Of a DNA stretch of 64,000 nucleotides, positions 1-6,761 are shown piece by piece; the first letter of the stretch is position 1; each line of letters opens with the position of its first letter. The translations under genes were made by a program, and so were the position numbers. This stretch comes from Streptacidiphilus jiangxiensis (lineage in GTDB: Bacteria > Actinomycetota > Actinomycetes > Streptomycetales > Streptomycetaceae). The stretch spans positions 1 through 64,000 of the forward strand of contig NZ_FOAZ01000013.1 of NCBI RefSeq assembly GCF_900109465.1, written 5' to 3'. A model generated the notes under the pieces. The model saw only the letters and a list, made by a program, of their open reading frames with translations. It ran no database searches and was not told the origin of the DNA.

Positions 1-558
1 GGCCCCCTCGACGGCGAAGGCAGCTACGGGACCACCGACTCCGGCGACGACAACGAACGCGTCCTGCGCTACATCGCCAAACTGACGATCAACCCCGCCA
101 TCGCCCACGGCCTCGCCCACGAGATCGGCTCCATCGAGGTCGGCAAACTCGCCGACATCGTCCTCTGGCGCCCCGACCACTTCGGCGCCAAACCCCAACT
201 CGTCCTCAAGTCCGGGTTCCCCGCCTACGGCGTCACCGGCGACCCCAACGCCTCCACCGACCGCTGCGAACCCCTCGTCCTCGGCCCCCAGTTCGGCGCC
301 CACGGCGCCACCGCCGCCGACATCTCCGTCGCCTTCGTCGCCCGCGCCGCCGTCTCAGGCGGCGACCAACTCCCCACCCGCCGCCGCCGCGTCGCCGTCC
401 AACACACCCGCGGCATCGGCCCCAAGGACATGCTCCGCAACCACCGCCTCGGCGCCGTCGACGTCAACCCCACCACCGGCCTGGTCACCCTCGACGGAGA
501 CCCCCTCCAGTCCGAGCCGGCGGACTCGGTCGCGCTCAGTCGGCTCTACTTCCTCTAG
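1..558 (+). CDS. ureC: Urease subunit alpha, C-terminal part (5' end outside window)
   Basis: This is the last 185 residues of the nickel urease catalytic subunit, which hydrolyses urea to ammonia and carbamate in the cytoplasm. Frame 1 is open from base 1 to TAG at 556-558. Seen: the family block [15 protein letters not shown], then [16 protein letters not shown], the KPQLVLKSG strand and the C-terminal ending SRLYFL. The family is about 570 residues, so the carbamylated Lys and most metal ligands lie upstream of the window. The usual MFGAFG-type motif reads QFGAHG, a divergent form; Streptomyces often carry a second, divergent urease and this may be that copy, which is inference. A hairpin follows immediately, so this is probably the last gene of its operon. 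Confidence 0.95.
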   Translation, partial: GPLDGEGSYGTTDSGDDNERVLRYIAKLTINPAIAHGLAHEIGSIEVGKLADIVLWRPDHFGAKPQLVLKSGFPAYGVTGDPNASTDRCEPLVLGPQFGAHGATAADISVAFVARAAVSGGDQLPTRRRRVAVQHTRGIGPKDMLRNHRLGAVDVNPTTGLVTLDGDPLQSEPADSVALSRLYFL

Positions 559-560
559 AC

Positions 561-632
561 GACGAGAATGGCTGCGGCGAGGGTGTCCTCATCGCTCGTC
601 ACAAGACGAGCTTGGACACCCTCGTTCTCGTC
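561..632. terminator. Nested inverted repeat after ureC
   Basis: Three nested arms: GACGAGAA (561-568) with TTCTCGTC (625-632), GAGGGTGTCC (579-588) with GGACACCCTC (614-623), and CTCGTC (595-600) with GACGAG (605-610). The left side carries an extra 10 nt (569-578). It starts 2 nt after the ureC stop, which fits a terminator; there is no U tract, as is common in this group. It also lies in the leader of the next gene, so an RNA regulatory role is possible. Confidence 0.6.
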
Positions 633-672
633 TCCGCAGGCCCCCCTTGGACCACACCATCAGGAGGAACCG

Positions 673-1059
673 GTGTCATACCCGCCACCGCTCACCCCCG
701 AGGAGAAGCTCGCCGACGCGAAGCAGCTGTTGAGCCTCCCGCGCATCGTCGTGATCTGCGGCTCCACCCGCTTCATGAGCGAGATGACCCAGGCCGACCT
801 GCGCGAGACCAAAGCCGGAAAGATTGTCGTCAAGCCGGGCTTTGACATGAAGTCGCCGCACGAATGGTCCCACCCCGCCGAAGCCGAGGCGCTGAAGGCT
901 CGACTCGACGATCTGCACCGGGCGAAGATCCGGCTCGCCGATGAGGTGCTCGTGGTCGGCGACTACATCGGGGACAGCACCCGAGCCGAAATCGCCTACG
1001 CCCGGTCGCTGGGCAGGCCCGTGCGCTTCACGCACCCCCAGGTCGACCCTGACGCCTGA
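673..1059 (+). CDS. Small nucleoside 2-deoxyribosyltransferase-like protein
   Basis: Encodes 128 residues from GTG at 673, chosen because AGGAGG (662-667) sits just upstream; a longer in-frame start at 568 would run through the hairpin. The N-terminal strand VVICGSTRF resembles the nucleotide-binding loop of the nucleoside 2-deoxyribosyltransferase-like fold (Rossmann-like, with NDT and DUF4406-type relatives). Near the end, DEVLVVGDYIGDSTRAEIAYA carries a Glu in the place of the catalytic Glu of deoxyribosyltransferases. The protein would act on a nucleoside or nucleotide in the cytoplasm, but the substrate cannot be read from the sequence. It stands alone after ureC and is convergent with a LysR gene. 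Confidence 0.65.
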   Translation: MSYPPPLTPEEKLADAKQLLSLPRIVVICGSTRFMSEMTQADLRETKAGKIVVKPGFDMKSPHEWSHPAEAEALKARLDDLHRAKIRLADEVLVVGDYIGDSTRAEIAYARSLGRPVRFTHPQVDPDA

Positions 1060-1152
1060 CCACCCGCTGCCACCTCGACGACCAGGCCGGAGTCCCCGGT
1101 GCCTCCTGGTGAGTGAGCCGCCTCTCCTGCCGAATTGATCGCGACGCCCACG

Positions 1153-2064
1153 TCACTCGATTCGGGCTCCGGCGGTCTGCCTGCGCCAGTGGTCCGTCAC
1201 GGCGTCGGTGAAGGCCCGGGCCAGCGGCGAGAGCGCGTCCCAACTGCGCACCGACCAGCCCACGCTGAGGGCGGGCAGGGCAGGGATGGGGATCAGCCGC
1301 AGGTCCGGGTGATCGGCACCGGACCAGGCCGGGAGAGCGGGGACGACGGCGAGGCCGAGCCCGAGTTCGGCCAGCAGGATCGCGGTGTCCCAGTCGGTGA
1401 CGCTGGTGTCGAACACCGGCCGGATCCCGGCTTCGCCGAGCCAGGCGCCGAGTTGCAGCCGGGAGGTGGAGTTCTGCGGCAACCCGATCAGCCGGGCGTC
1501 CTGAAGGTCCGCCGGTTCGACCCGGTCCTTGGCCGCCAGCGGGCTGGACGCCGAAACGGCCAACGCCCAGGGGACTTCGACCACGGGCCGCTGCTCGACG
1601 GCACGGTCGGTCGGCCCCAGCGTGATCCAGGCGAGGTCGACGCGGCCCGCGGCGAGCGCGTCGAAACAGCCGCGGCTGGAGGTCGCGGTCTCGAACTCCA
1701 GGCTGGCGCGCGGAAAGCGGCGCCGGAAGTCGACGACCGCCGCGGACATGAAGTGGCGGATGGTCGTGGCGCCGGTCGTGACCCGCACCGACCCGCCGTC
1801 CGCGCGCGCGGCCCCCTCGATCCGGCGCAGGGCGTGGTCGATGCCGCCGAGGCCCTCGGTGACCGCCGCGCTGAGCATGCGCCCGGCCGGGGTGGGCACC
1901 ACGCCCCGGGGGTGCCGCTCCACCAGGCTCAGGCCCACCTCCCGCTCCAACCGCTTCACGTGCTGGCTGACCGCGGACTGCGTGCAGGACAGCTCCCGGG
2001 CCGCAGCACTCAGGGAGCCGGCCCGGCAGACGGCGGCGAAGACGCGGAGGTCGTCGAGGGTCAC
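1153..2064 (-). CDS. LysR-family transcriptional regulator
   Basis: Encodes 303 residues from GTG at 2064 (VTLDDLRVF), the usual LysR N-terminus; longer starts would add about 100 residues with no family resemblance. The winged HTH covers about residues 3-62 (RAGSLSAAARELSCTQSAVSQHVKRLE), followed by a two-lobed effector domain (about 88-295) with the typical ELGLGLAVVPALP stretch. It is divergent from the DUF6817 gene at 2258, and repeated CTTGGAT-type half sites lie directly upstream, so it probably represses itself and controls that neighbour. The effector is unknown. Confidence 0.88.
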   Translation of the reverse strand: MTLDDLRVFAAVCRAGSLSAAARELSCTQSAVSQHVKRLEREVGLSLVERHPRGVVPTPAGRMLSAAVTEGLGGIDHALRRIEGAARADGGSVRVTTGATTIRHFMSAAVVDFRRRFPRASLEFETATSSRGCFDALAAGRVDLAWITLGPTDRAVEQRPVVEVPWALAVSASSPLAAKDRVEPADLQDARLIGLPQNSTSRLQLGAWLGEAGIRPVFDTSVTDWDTAILLAELGLGLAVVPALPAWSGADHPDLRLIPIPALPALSVGWSVRSWDALSPLARAFTDAVTDHWRRQTAGARIE

Positions 2065-2068
2065 GGGG

Positions 2069-2120
2069 ATCCAAGATATTGCTTGGGTGGATCGCAGTAA
2101 ATCCGCTGATTGACTTGGAT
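2069..2120. promoter_or_regulatory. Candidate LysR operator with three half sites
   Basis: ATCCAAG (2069-2075) faces CTTGG within CTTGGGTGGAT (2082-2092), forming CCAAG-N6-CTTGG. A further CTTGGAT (2114-2120) repeats the half site. The block lies between the LysR start (2064) and the DUF6817 gene (2258), where LysR recall and activation sites are normally found. Confidence 0.5.
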
Positions 2121-2257
2121 CTCGGGCACGCTTGATCATTGCTTCAGGGCCCAGGGCGGCAACCCGCCTGTCGCTCACCGGATCCGGACGTGGTGCGGCG
2201 AGGGGCAGGCGGGTGTCGACCCGCCCGCGTTCTGACGACCCGAGAGGCGCGACGACG

Positions 2258-2815
2258 ATGGGGCGATCCACACCGGCCGAGGACCTGCTGCGCGCCCGTG
2301 GCGCCGCTGAGACGGAGCATCCGGGCGGCACCCTGCTCGACCACCTGACCCGCGTCACCCGCCTGCTGGCCGGGTGGGGCGCCGGGCCGGACGTGCAGGC
2401 GGCGGGTTTGTGTCATGCCATGTACGGGACGGACGGGTTCGACCACGCCCTGATGGGCCCGGACGAGCGCCCCCTGCTGGCCGAGGCGATCGGCGAGCGT
2501 GCCGAGGCACTCGCCTACCTCTACGCCAGCTGCGACCGGGGTTTCGTGTATCCGCGGCTGGCCGGCGGCGGCCTGCCGGTCGTCTTCCGCGACCGCTTCA
2601 CCGGCCGGGAGCACACCCCGCCGGCACCGGACCTGTGTGCCTTCATGGAGATCACCGCCGCCAACGAACTCGACGTCCTGGCACACAACCCCGCTCTCGC
2701 CGACCGCTACGGCCCTTTCCTGCAGCGGCTGTTCGCGCGGGCGGGCCATCTGCTGACCGTGCCCGCCCAGGAGGCCTGCGAGCAGCGGCTCGGGCGGTAC
2801 GCCGCGCCCGGGTGA
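2258..2815 (+). CDS. DUF6817-like (HD-like) protein
   Basis: Encodes 185 residues; ATG at 2258 is preceded by CGAGAGGCG. The N-terminal part has spaced histidines and the pattern LLDHLTRVTRLLAGWG, then AGLCHAMYGTDGF, matching the DUF6817 family, whose conserved His pattern recalls HD-type metal proteins. H21, H29 and H53 are candidate ligands. The function of the family is not established. No signal peptide or membrane segment is visible, so it should be cytoplasmic. It is divergent from the LysR gene, the likely regulator, and convergent with a TetR gene 24 bp away. Confidence 0.6.
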   Translation: MGRSTPAEDLLRARGAAETEHPGGTLLDHLTRVTRLLAGWGAGPDVQAAGLCHAMYGTDGFDHALMGPDERPLLAEAIGERAEALAYLYASCDRGFVYPRLAGGGLPVVFRDRFTGREHTPPAPDLCAFMEITAANELDVLAHNPALADRYGPFLQRLFARAGHLLTVPAQEACEQRLGRYAAPG

Positions 2816-2839
2816 GCGCCCGCGTCACGCCGGAGCCGG

Positions 2840-3439
2840 TCAGGCCGCCAGGCGGGCCAGCTCCGCGTCGACGGCGCCGACGACGAGGTCGCGGGCGTGG
2901 CGGAGCGGGAGGCTGCCGCTGAGCCAGCGGCTGCTGAGGCCCTCGACCAGGGCCGTGAGGCGCTCCGCGGACATGGCCAGCGCCGCCGCCCCCGCCTGCG
3001 GGTGGACGTGGCCGAGCAGCTCGGCGACGTCCTGGACCCAGACGAGGGTGGACTTGGCCACGTCCTCCTGGAGGTCGGGCTCGAAGACGGCGCAGGCCCG
3101 CAGCTCACCCCAGGCCGTGCTGTTCTCCCGGACCTCCAGGTCGTCCTGGAACTCCAACAGCAGCGTCTCCAGGAGCTCGCCGCGGGCGTCCAGCGGGGGC
3201 GCGTCCGGGTCGCGTTCTCCGGTGTAGCGGTCCGCCCGGTCGTTGATGAACTCCAGCGTGGCGCGGAGGATGCCCATGCGGTTCTTGAAGTGGTAGTAGA
3301 TCAGCGCCGTGGACACACCGGCCTCGGCGGCGAGCTCCTCCACCCGCAGGCCCCGCACGCCGCGACGGGCGATGACCCGCGCGGCGGCCTCCAATAGCAT
3401 CGTCCTGCGGTCGGCCACGCCCCGGCCATCCTCTCGCAT
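2840..3439 (-). CDS. TetR-family transcriptional regulator
   Basis: Encodes 199 residues from ATG at 3439. The HTH lies at about residues 12-55, with recognition helix region AGVSTALIYYHFKNR, followed by an all-helical ligand domain that appears full length. On the minus strand a good -10 (TACAAT, 3477-3482) sits inside a palindrome (3469-3484), consistent with self-repression. Downstream on the same strand there is only the convergent DUF6817 gene, and upstream is the end of the agmatine-deiminase-like gene, so its targets other than itself are not evident. The operator at 4915 has a different sequence. Confidence 0.88.
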   Translation of the reverse strand: MREDGRGVADRRTMLLEAAARVIARRGVRGLRVEELAAEAGVSTALIYYHFKNRMGILRATLEFINDRADRYTGERDPDAPPLDARGELLETLLLEFQDDLEVRENSTAWGELRACAVFEPDLQEDVAKSTLVWVQDVAELLGHVHPQAGAAALAMSAERLTALVEGLSSRWLSGSLPLRHARDLVVGAVDAELARLAA

Positions 3440-3468
3440 GTGGTCCTGGTGGGAGGTCTACTCCTTCT

Positions 3469-3484
3469 GACTGAAATTGTAGTC
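3469..3484. promoter_or_regulatory. Palindrome over TetR promoter
   Basis: GACTGAAATTGTAGTC matches its reverse complement at 12 of 16 positions and overlaps the minus-strand -10 TACAAT, about 40 bp before the TetR start. It is a likely autoregulatory operator. Confidence 0.5.
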
Positions 3485-3573
3485 CGTGTGCGACAGGGAT
3501 CTCCAGGACGTCTCACGAGCCGGGCGGAGGCCGGGTCACTGCGCGGGTTGCCGCGCGGGTTGCCGCGGGCGGG

Positions 3574-4854
3574 CTACGGCGCCGGTTGGGGCTGCGTGAC
3601 GCAGTGGATGCCGCCGCCGCCCAGGCCGATGTAGTCGATGTTGATCTGCTCGATCACCCTGCCGGGGAACATGCCGGCCAGCACCGCCTTGGCGTTCGCG
3701 TCGCTCGTGGTGTCGCCGAACTGCGCGGAGATCACCGCTCCGTTGCAGACGTAGTAGTTGGCATAGGAGTCGACGAAGTTCGTGCTGGTCTGCCGGATGT
3801 AGTTGTAGTCCGGCGCCTGCAGCTTGGTGACCTGCATGGCGGTGCCCTGGGCGTTGGCGGCCGCCGACAGCAGGTTGTACTGCTGCTGCTCGTCGTTGGA
3901 CCAGATGTCCGCGGGGTCGGCCGGGTTGGGTGTCTGGACCAGGGCGGTGCCCGCGCCGACGAAGCGCGAGGTCGCGTCCACGTGGTCGTTGGTGATGTCC
4001 TGGCCGGAGATGCCCGGGAACCAGATGACCTTGGTGGCGCCGTACGCGGCGCACATGGCGCTCTCCAGTTGGGCCTGGGTCATGTTCGGGTTGCGCTTGG
4101 GGTCGACGATGCTGCTCTGTGTCGCCATCAGCGTGCCGAGACCGTCGGCCTCGATGGCGCCGCCCTCGCTGACGAACCCGGCTGCCGTGAACGGCACCCC
4201 GGCGTAGGCGGCGACGAGCTGCGCGACCTTGGCGTCGTTGGTGACCGTCTGCTGGCCGCCCCACCCGTTGAAGTTGAGGCCCACCGCGTCGAGGCCGCCC
4301 GCGCCGTTGGTCCGGAAGACCGGGCCGGAGTCGCGCATCCAGCAGTCGTTGACGGGGATCGAGGTGATCACGGTGACGTTGGGGTTGGTGCAGGCCGCCC
4401 GCGCGGACGAGGCGCTCGCCGGGTTCGCGCACATGATCACGGGCTCGTACTTGGCGATCGTGTTCGCCACCCGGGCGATGTTCGACTGGATCTGGGCGAC
4501 GGAGGGCGACGAGCCGCGCCGGCCCCCGGCGCCGCCGGTCCAGATGGTCGGGTCGTCCGGCCAGGCCATCCAGGTGCGGGTGTGCTTCGCGCTGTCGATC
4601 GGCACCGCGAACGTCCCCGTGCCGCCTCCGGTGGACGTCGGGGTGGGCGTCGGGGTCGGCGACGGCGAGCCGCACGGGTCGGGGACGGTCGCGGCCCGGG
4701 CCTGCTGCGAGCCGCTGTTCGCCGCCCACACCACGCCGACGGTCGTCAGTCCCGCGATCGCCAGAAAGCCACGACGGTCCATCCGTCGACCCTGTCGCGC
4801 CGCCGGCTCCGGCGTCTCCTCGGCGGACTCCACCGGCTCCACGTGATCGGTCAT
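3574..4854 (-). CDS. Tat-exported agmatine deiminase / peptidylarginine deiminase family enzyme
   Basis: Encodes 426 residues. The N-terminus has a twin-arginine signal (MDRRGFLAIAG at about 25-35) and a likely cleavage after QQARA (residue 54), then a Ser/Pro/Thr linker. The catalytic domain carries the family motifs DCWMRDSGP, SEGG, NDHVD and the C-terminal nucleophile block GGGGIHCVTQP with C418. Family members convert agmatine to N-carbamoylputrescine or act on peptidylarginine by hydrolytic deimination. Classical agmatine deiminases are cytoplasmic, so export through Tat is notable and suggests an extracellular guanidino substrate. It is divergent from a TatA-like gene, with a strong palindrome between them. 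Confidence 0.88.
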   Translation of the reverse strand: MTDHVEPVESAEETPEPAARQGRRMDRRGFLAIAGLTTVGVVWAANSGSQQARAATVPDPCGSPSPTPTPTPTSTGGGTGTFAVPIDSAKHTRTWMAWPDDPTIWTGGAGGRRGSSPSVAQIQSNIARVANTIAKYEPVIMCANPASASSARAACTNPNVTVITSIPVNDCWMRDSGPVFRTNGAGGLDAVGLNFNGWGGQQTVTNDAKVAQLVAAYAGVPFTAAGFVSEGGAIEADGLGTLMATQSSIVDPKRNPNMTQAQLESAMCAAYGATKVIWFPGISGQDITNDHVDATSRFVGAGTALVQTPNPADPADIWSNDEQQQYNLLSAAANAQGTAMQVTKLQAPDYNYIRQTSTNFVDSYANYYVCNGAVISAQFGDTTSDANAKAVLAGMFPGRVIEQINIDYIGLGGGGIHCVTQPQPAP

Positions 4855-4914
4855 GTCGTGCCTCCATGTTCGACATCCGACGGGCTTCCCGTCGGCTGCC
4901 GCGAAAGCTATAAC

Positions 4915-4932
4915 TGACCAAGCGCTCGGTCA
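4915..4932. promoter_or_regulatory. TetR-type palindromic operator between deiminase and tatA-like genes
   Basis: TGACCAAGCGCTCGGTCA is an 18-bp palindrome with one mismatched pair, of the kind bound by TetR dimers. It lies 61 bp from the deiminase start and 38 bp from the TatA-like start, so one regulator could control both. The matching regulator is not identified in the window. Confidence 0.65.
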
Positions 4933-4969
4933 ATAGTTGGGACGGGCGGACCGAACGAAAGGGAATCCG

Positions 4970-5167
4970 ATGCTCGAGAACCGCGGGTTGGAGATCGTCG
5001 TCATCGCCGTCGTCGTGCTGCTGCTCTTCAGCGCGAAGCGCCTGCCCGACTCCGCCCGCGCCCTGGGCAGATCACTGCGGATCCTCAAGTCCGAGGTCGG
5101 CGCGATGCGTCCGGGAAGTCCGGAGAGTCCGGAGAGTCTGGAGCAGCACGACCACACGGCTCGATAG
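4970..5167 (+). CDS. TatA/TatE-family twin-arginine translocase component
   Basis: Encodes 65 residues from ATG at 4970, with GAAAGGGA upstream as ribosome site. One short N-terminal membrane helix (about 7-20, [14 protein letters not shown]) is followed by the hinge and amphipathic helix typical of TatA ([22 protein letters not shown]), then a short acidic tail. TatA subunits polymerise to form the protein-conducting element of the Tat translocase. The conserved FG of the hinge is FS here, and the protein is shorter than housekeeping TatA (about 85-100 residues), so it looks like an accessory paralogue. Its divergent neighbour is a Tat substrate under the same palindrome, which suggests a dedicated translocase part; that link is inference. 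Confidence 0.8.
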   Translation: MLENRGLEIVVIAVVVLLLFSAKRLPDSARALGRSLRILKSEVGAMRPGSPESPESLEQHDHTAR

Positions 5168-5205
5168 CGCCCGCACGCGCCGGTCAACGCCTCGGTGTGC
5201 GGGCG
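5168..5205. terminator. Bidirectional hairpin between tatA-like and phosphoesterase genes
   Basis: CGCCCGCAC (5168-5176) pairs with GTGCGGGCG (5197-5205) across a 20-nt loop, directly after the TatA-like stop and before the end of the convergent gene. Confidence 0.6.
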
Positions 5206-5260
5206 GAACAAGGAGGGACGCGGGCGCTCACTGCGGCAGCCCGCGCACGCCGACCCCGGG

Positions 5261-6502
5261 CTACTCGCCCGCGCCGGCGCGCAGGGTGAGCAGGGTGATC
5301 TCGCTCGGCGCGAAGACCCGGAAGGGCGGACCCCAGAAGCCGGCGCCCCGGCTGGTGTACAGCTGGGTCCGCTCGCCGTGCCGGCTCAGGCCGTGCACCA
5401 CCGGCTGGTCGATCCGGACCAGGAAGTTGAACGGCCAGATCTGGCCGCCGTGCGTGTGCCCGGAGATCTGCAGGTCGATCCCGGCGGCCGCGGCCTGGGG
5501 CACGAACTTGGGCTGGTGGGCGACGAGCAGCACCGGCGCGGCCGGGTCCGCGCCCGTCAGCGCGCCGTCCAGGTCGGTGCGGTGCCCGTCCAGTCCGGAG
5601 GACTCGGCGGTCACGTCGTCCACCCCCGCGAGCACGAGGGTGTCCCCGCCGCGCTCCACCACGACGTGACGGTTGTGCAGCGCCTCCCAGCCCAGCTCGG
5701 CCATGCGGTCCAGCCAGCCCTGAGCCTCGCTGCCGTACTCGTGGTTGCCGGTCACGTAGACCCTGGCCAGCGTCGACCGGATCGCGCCGAGCGGCGCGGA
5801 CTGCTCCCGGCGCTGGACGGGCGTGCCGTCGGCGATGTCGCCCGCGTGCACCACGACGTCGGCGTCGAGCGCGTTGACGGCCTCGGTGACGCGTGCCGAC
5901 CAGCGCGCCCGGTCGATCGGCCCGTAGTGGGTGTCGGCGAGCACCACGACGCGCGTCCCGTCCAAGCCGCTGCCGAGCCGCGGGAGGTGGACGTCCAGCC
6001 GCTTCACGCGCGGCACGCGCATCGCCTCGTAGTGGCCCCAGCCCAGCAGCACGGCCGCGACCGCGGCGACCGCCACGGCCACCAGCCTGCCGCGGTCGGC
6101 GCCACCGACGCCGAGCCCGGCGAGCACGAGGCCCACCAGGCCGCCCAGCAGCGACCAGGTGAACAGCACCCAGACCACCCCGAGGGAGGTGTCCGCGAAG
6201 CGGGCCGCCCGGTCGTCGCGTCGGCGCCCGTGTCCCCTGACCATCAGGAAGGGGAAGGAGACCATCCACGCGACGAGGACCAGAGTGCCGGCCACGACGA
6301 CCGGGACGGGCCAGCCGGCCCCGGCGACCAGCGTCCACCACGGCGGCAGACACAGCACCACGAGGACGACGACGAGCACGCCGATCCGCCGCCGCAGGCG
6401 CCGAGGGCGCGCGGACGCGGTCGGCTCCGCCTCCGGCCGGGGCCCCGGCCCCGCCTCGGACCCCGCCTCGGACCCCGAGCGGATGGATTGGATGTCTGCC
6501 AC
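5261..6502 (-). CDS. Membrane-anchored metallophosphoesterase (YkuE/YaeI-like)
   Basis: Encodes 413 residues. A charged, Glu/Pro-rich N-terminus is followed by about four hydrophobic segments (roughly 40-58, 64-86, 106-132 and 139-156) and then a calcineurin-like phosphoesterase domain from about 183 to the end. Metal and catalytic motifs are intact: ADTHYGP, AGDIADG, GNHEYGS, then HQPKF and SGHTHGGQIWP. Relatives are di-metal enzymes acting on membrane-linked or lipid phosphates. Codons near the start contain a short repeat encoding GSEAGSEAG. The gene is alone on its strand, facing the TatA-like gene and divergent from the PucR-type regulator. The natural substrate cannot be inferred. Confidence 0.88.
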   Translation of the reverse strand: MADIQSIRSGSEAGSEAGPGPRPEAEPTASARPRRLRRRIGVLVVVLVVLCLPPWWTLVAGAGWPVPVVVAGTLVLVAWMVSFPFLMVRGHGRRRDDRAARFADTSLGVVWVLFTWSLLGGLVGLVLAGLGVGGADRGRLVAVAVAAVAAVLLGWGHYEAMRVPRVKRLDVHLPRLGSGLDGTRVVVLADTHYGPIDRARWSARVTEAVNALDADVVVHAGDIADGTPVQRREQSAPLGAIRSTLARVYVTGNHEYGSEAQGWLDRMAELGWEALHNRHVVVERGGDTLVLAGVDDVTAESSGLDGHRTDLDGALTGADPAAPVLLVAHQPKFVPQAAAAGIDLQISGHTHGGQIWPFNFLVRIDQPVVHGLSRHGERTQLYTSRGAGFWGPPFRVFAPSEITLLTLRAGAGE

Positions 6503-6683
6503 GTCGTCTCCTCACGTCCTGCGCCCGACTCAATCATCCGGCACGCGGGAAAGGAGGGAATCGCCCGGGTGCGGCAAGGGCGTTCAGCAGCAGGTGGCGA
6601 CGCTCGCGGCCCCGGCGGACCCCCGTACCGCCGGGGACATGCGATCGTGTTCCGAACCTAGCCAACGCCGCGCGGCCCGCCCA

Positions 6684-6732
6684 GTTCCACTCTGCACAGG
6701 CAGAGCGGGGCCGGAGGTTCCACTCTGCACAG
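6684..6732 (+). promoter_or_regulatory. Two direct repeats upstream of PucR-type gene
   Basis: GTTCCACTCTGCACAG occurs exactly at 6684-6699 and 6717-6732, 33 bp apart (about three helical turns). The second copy covers the expected -35 region of the downstream promoter, so this looks like a binding site for a cooperative dimer, possibly autoregulation. Confidence 0.6.
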
Positions 6733-6749
6733 TGAGCGGCCTCGACCGG

Positions 6750-6755
6750 TAGCCT
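6750..6755 (+). promoter_or_regulatory. -10 box giving a leaderless transcript
   Basis: TAGCCT at 6750-6755 ends 6 nt before ATG at 6762, and no ribosome binding site is present. Transcription would start at or next to the start codon. Confidence 0.45.
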
Positions 6756-6761
6756 CTCCCC

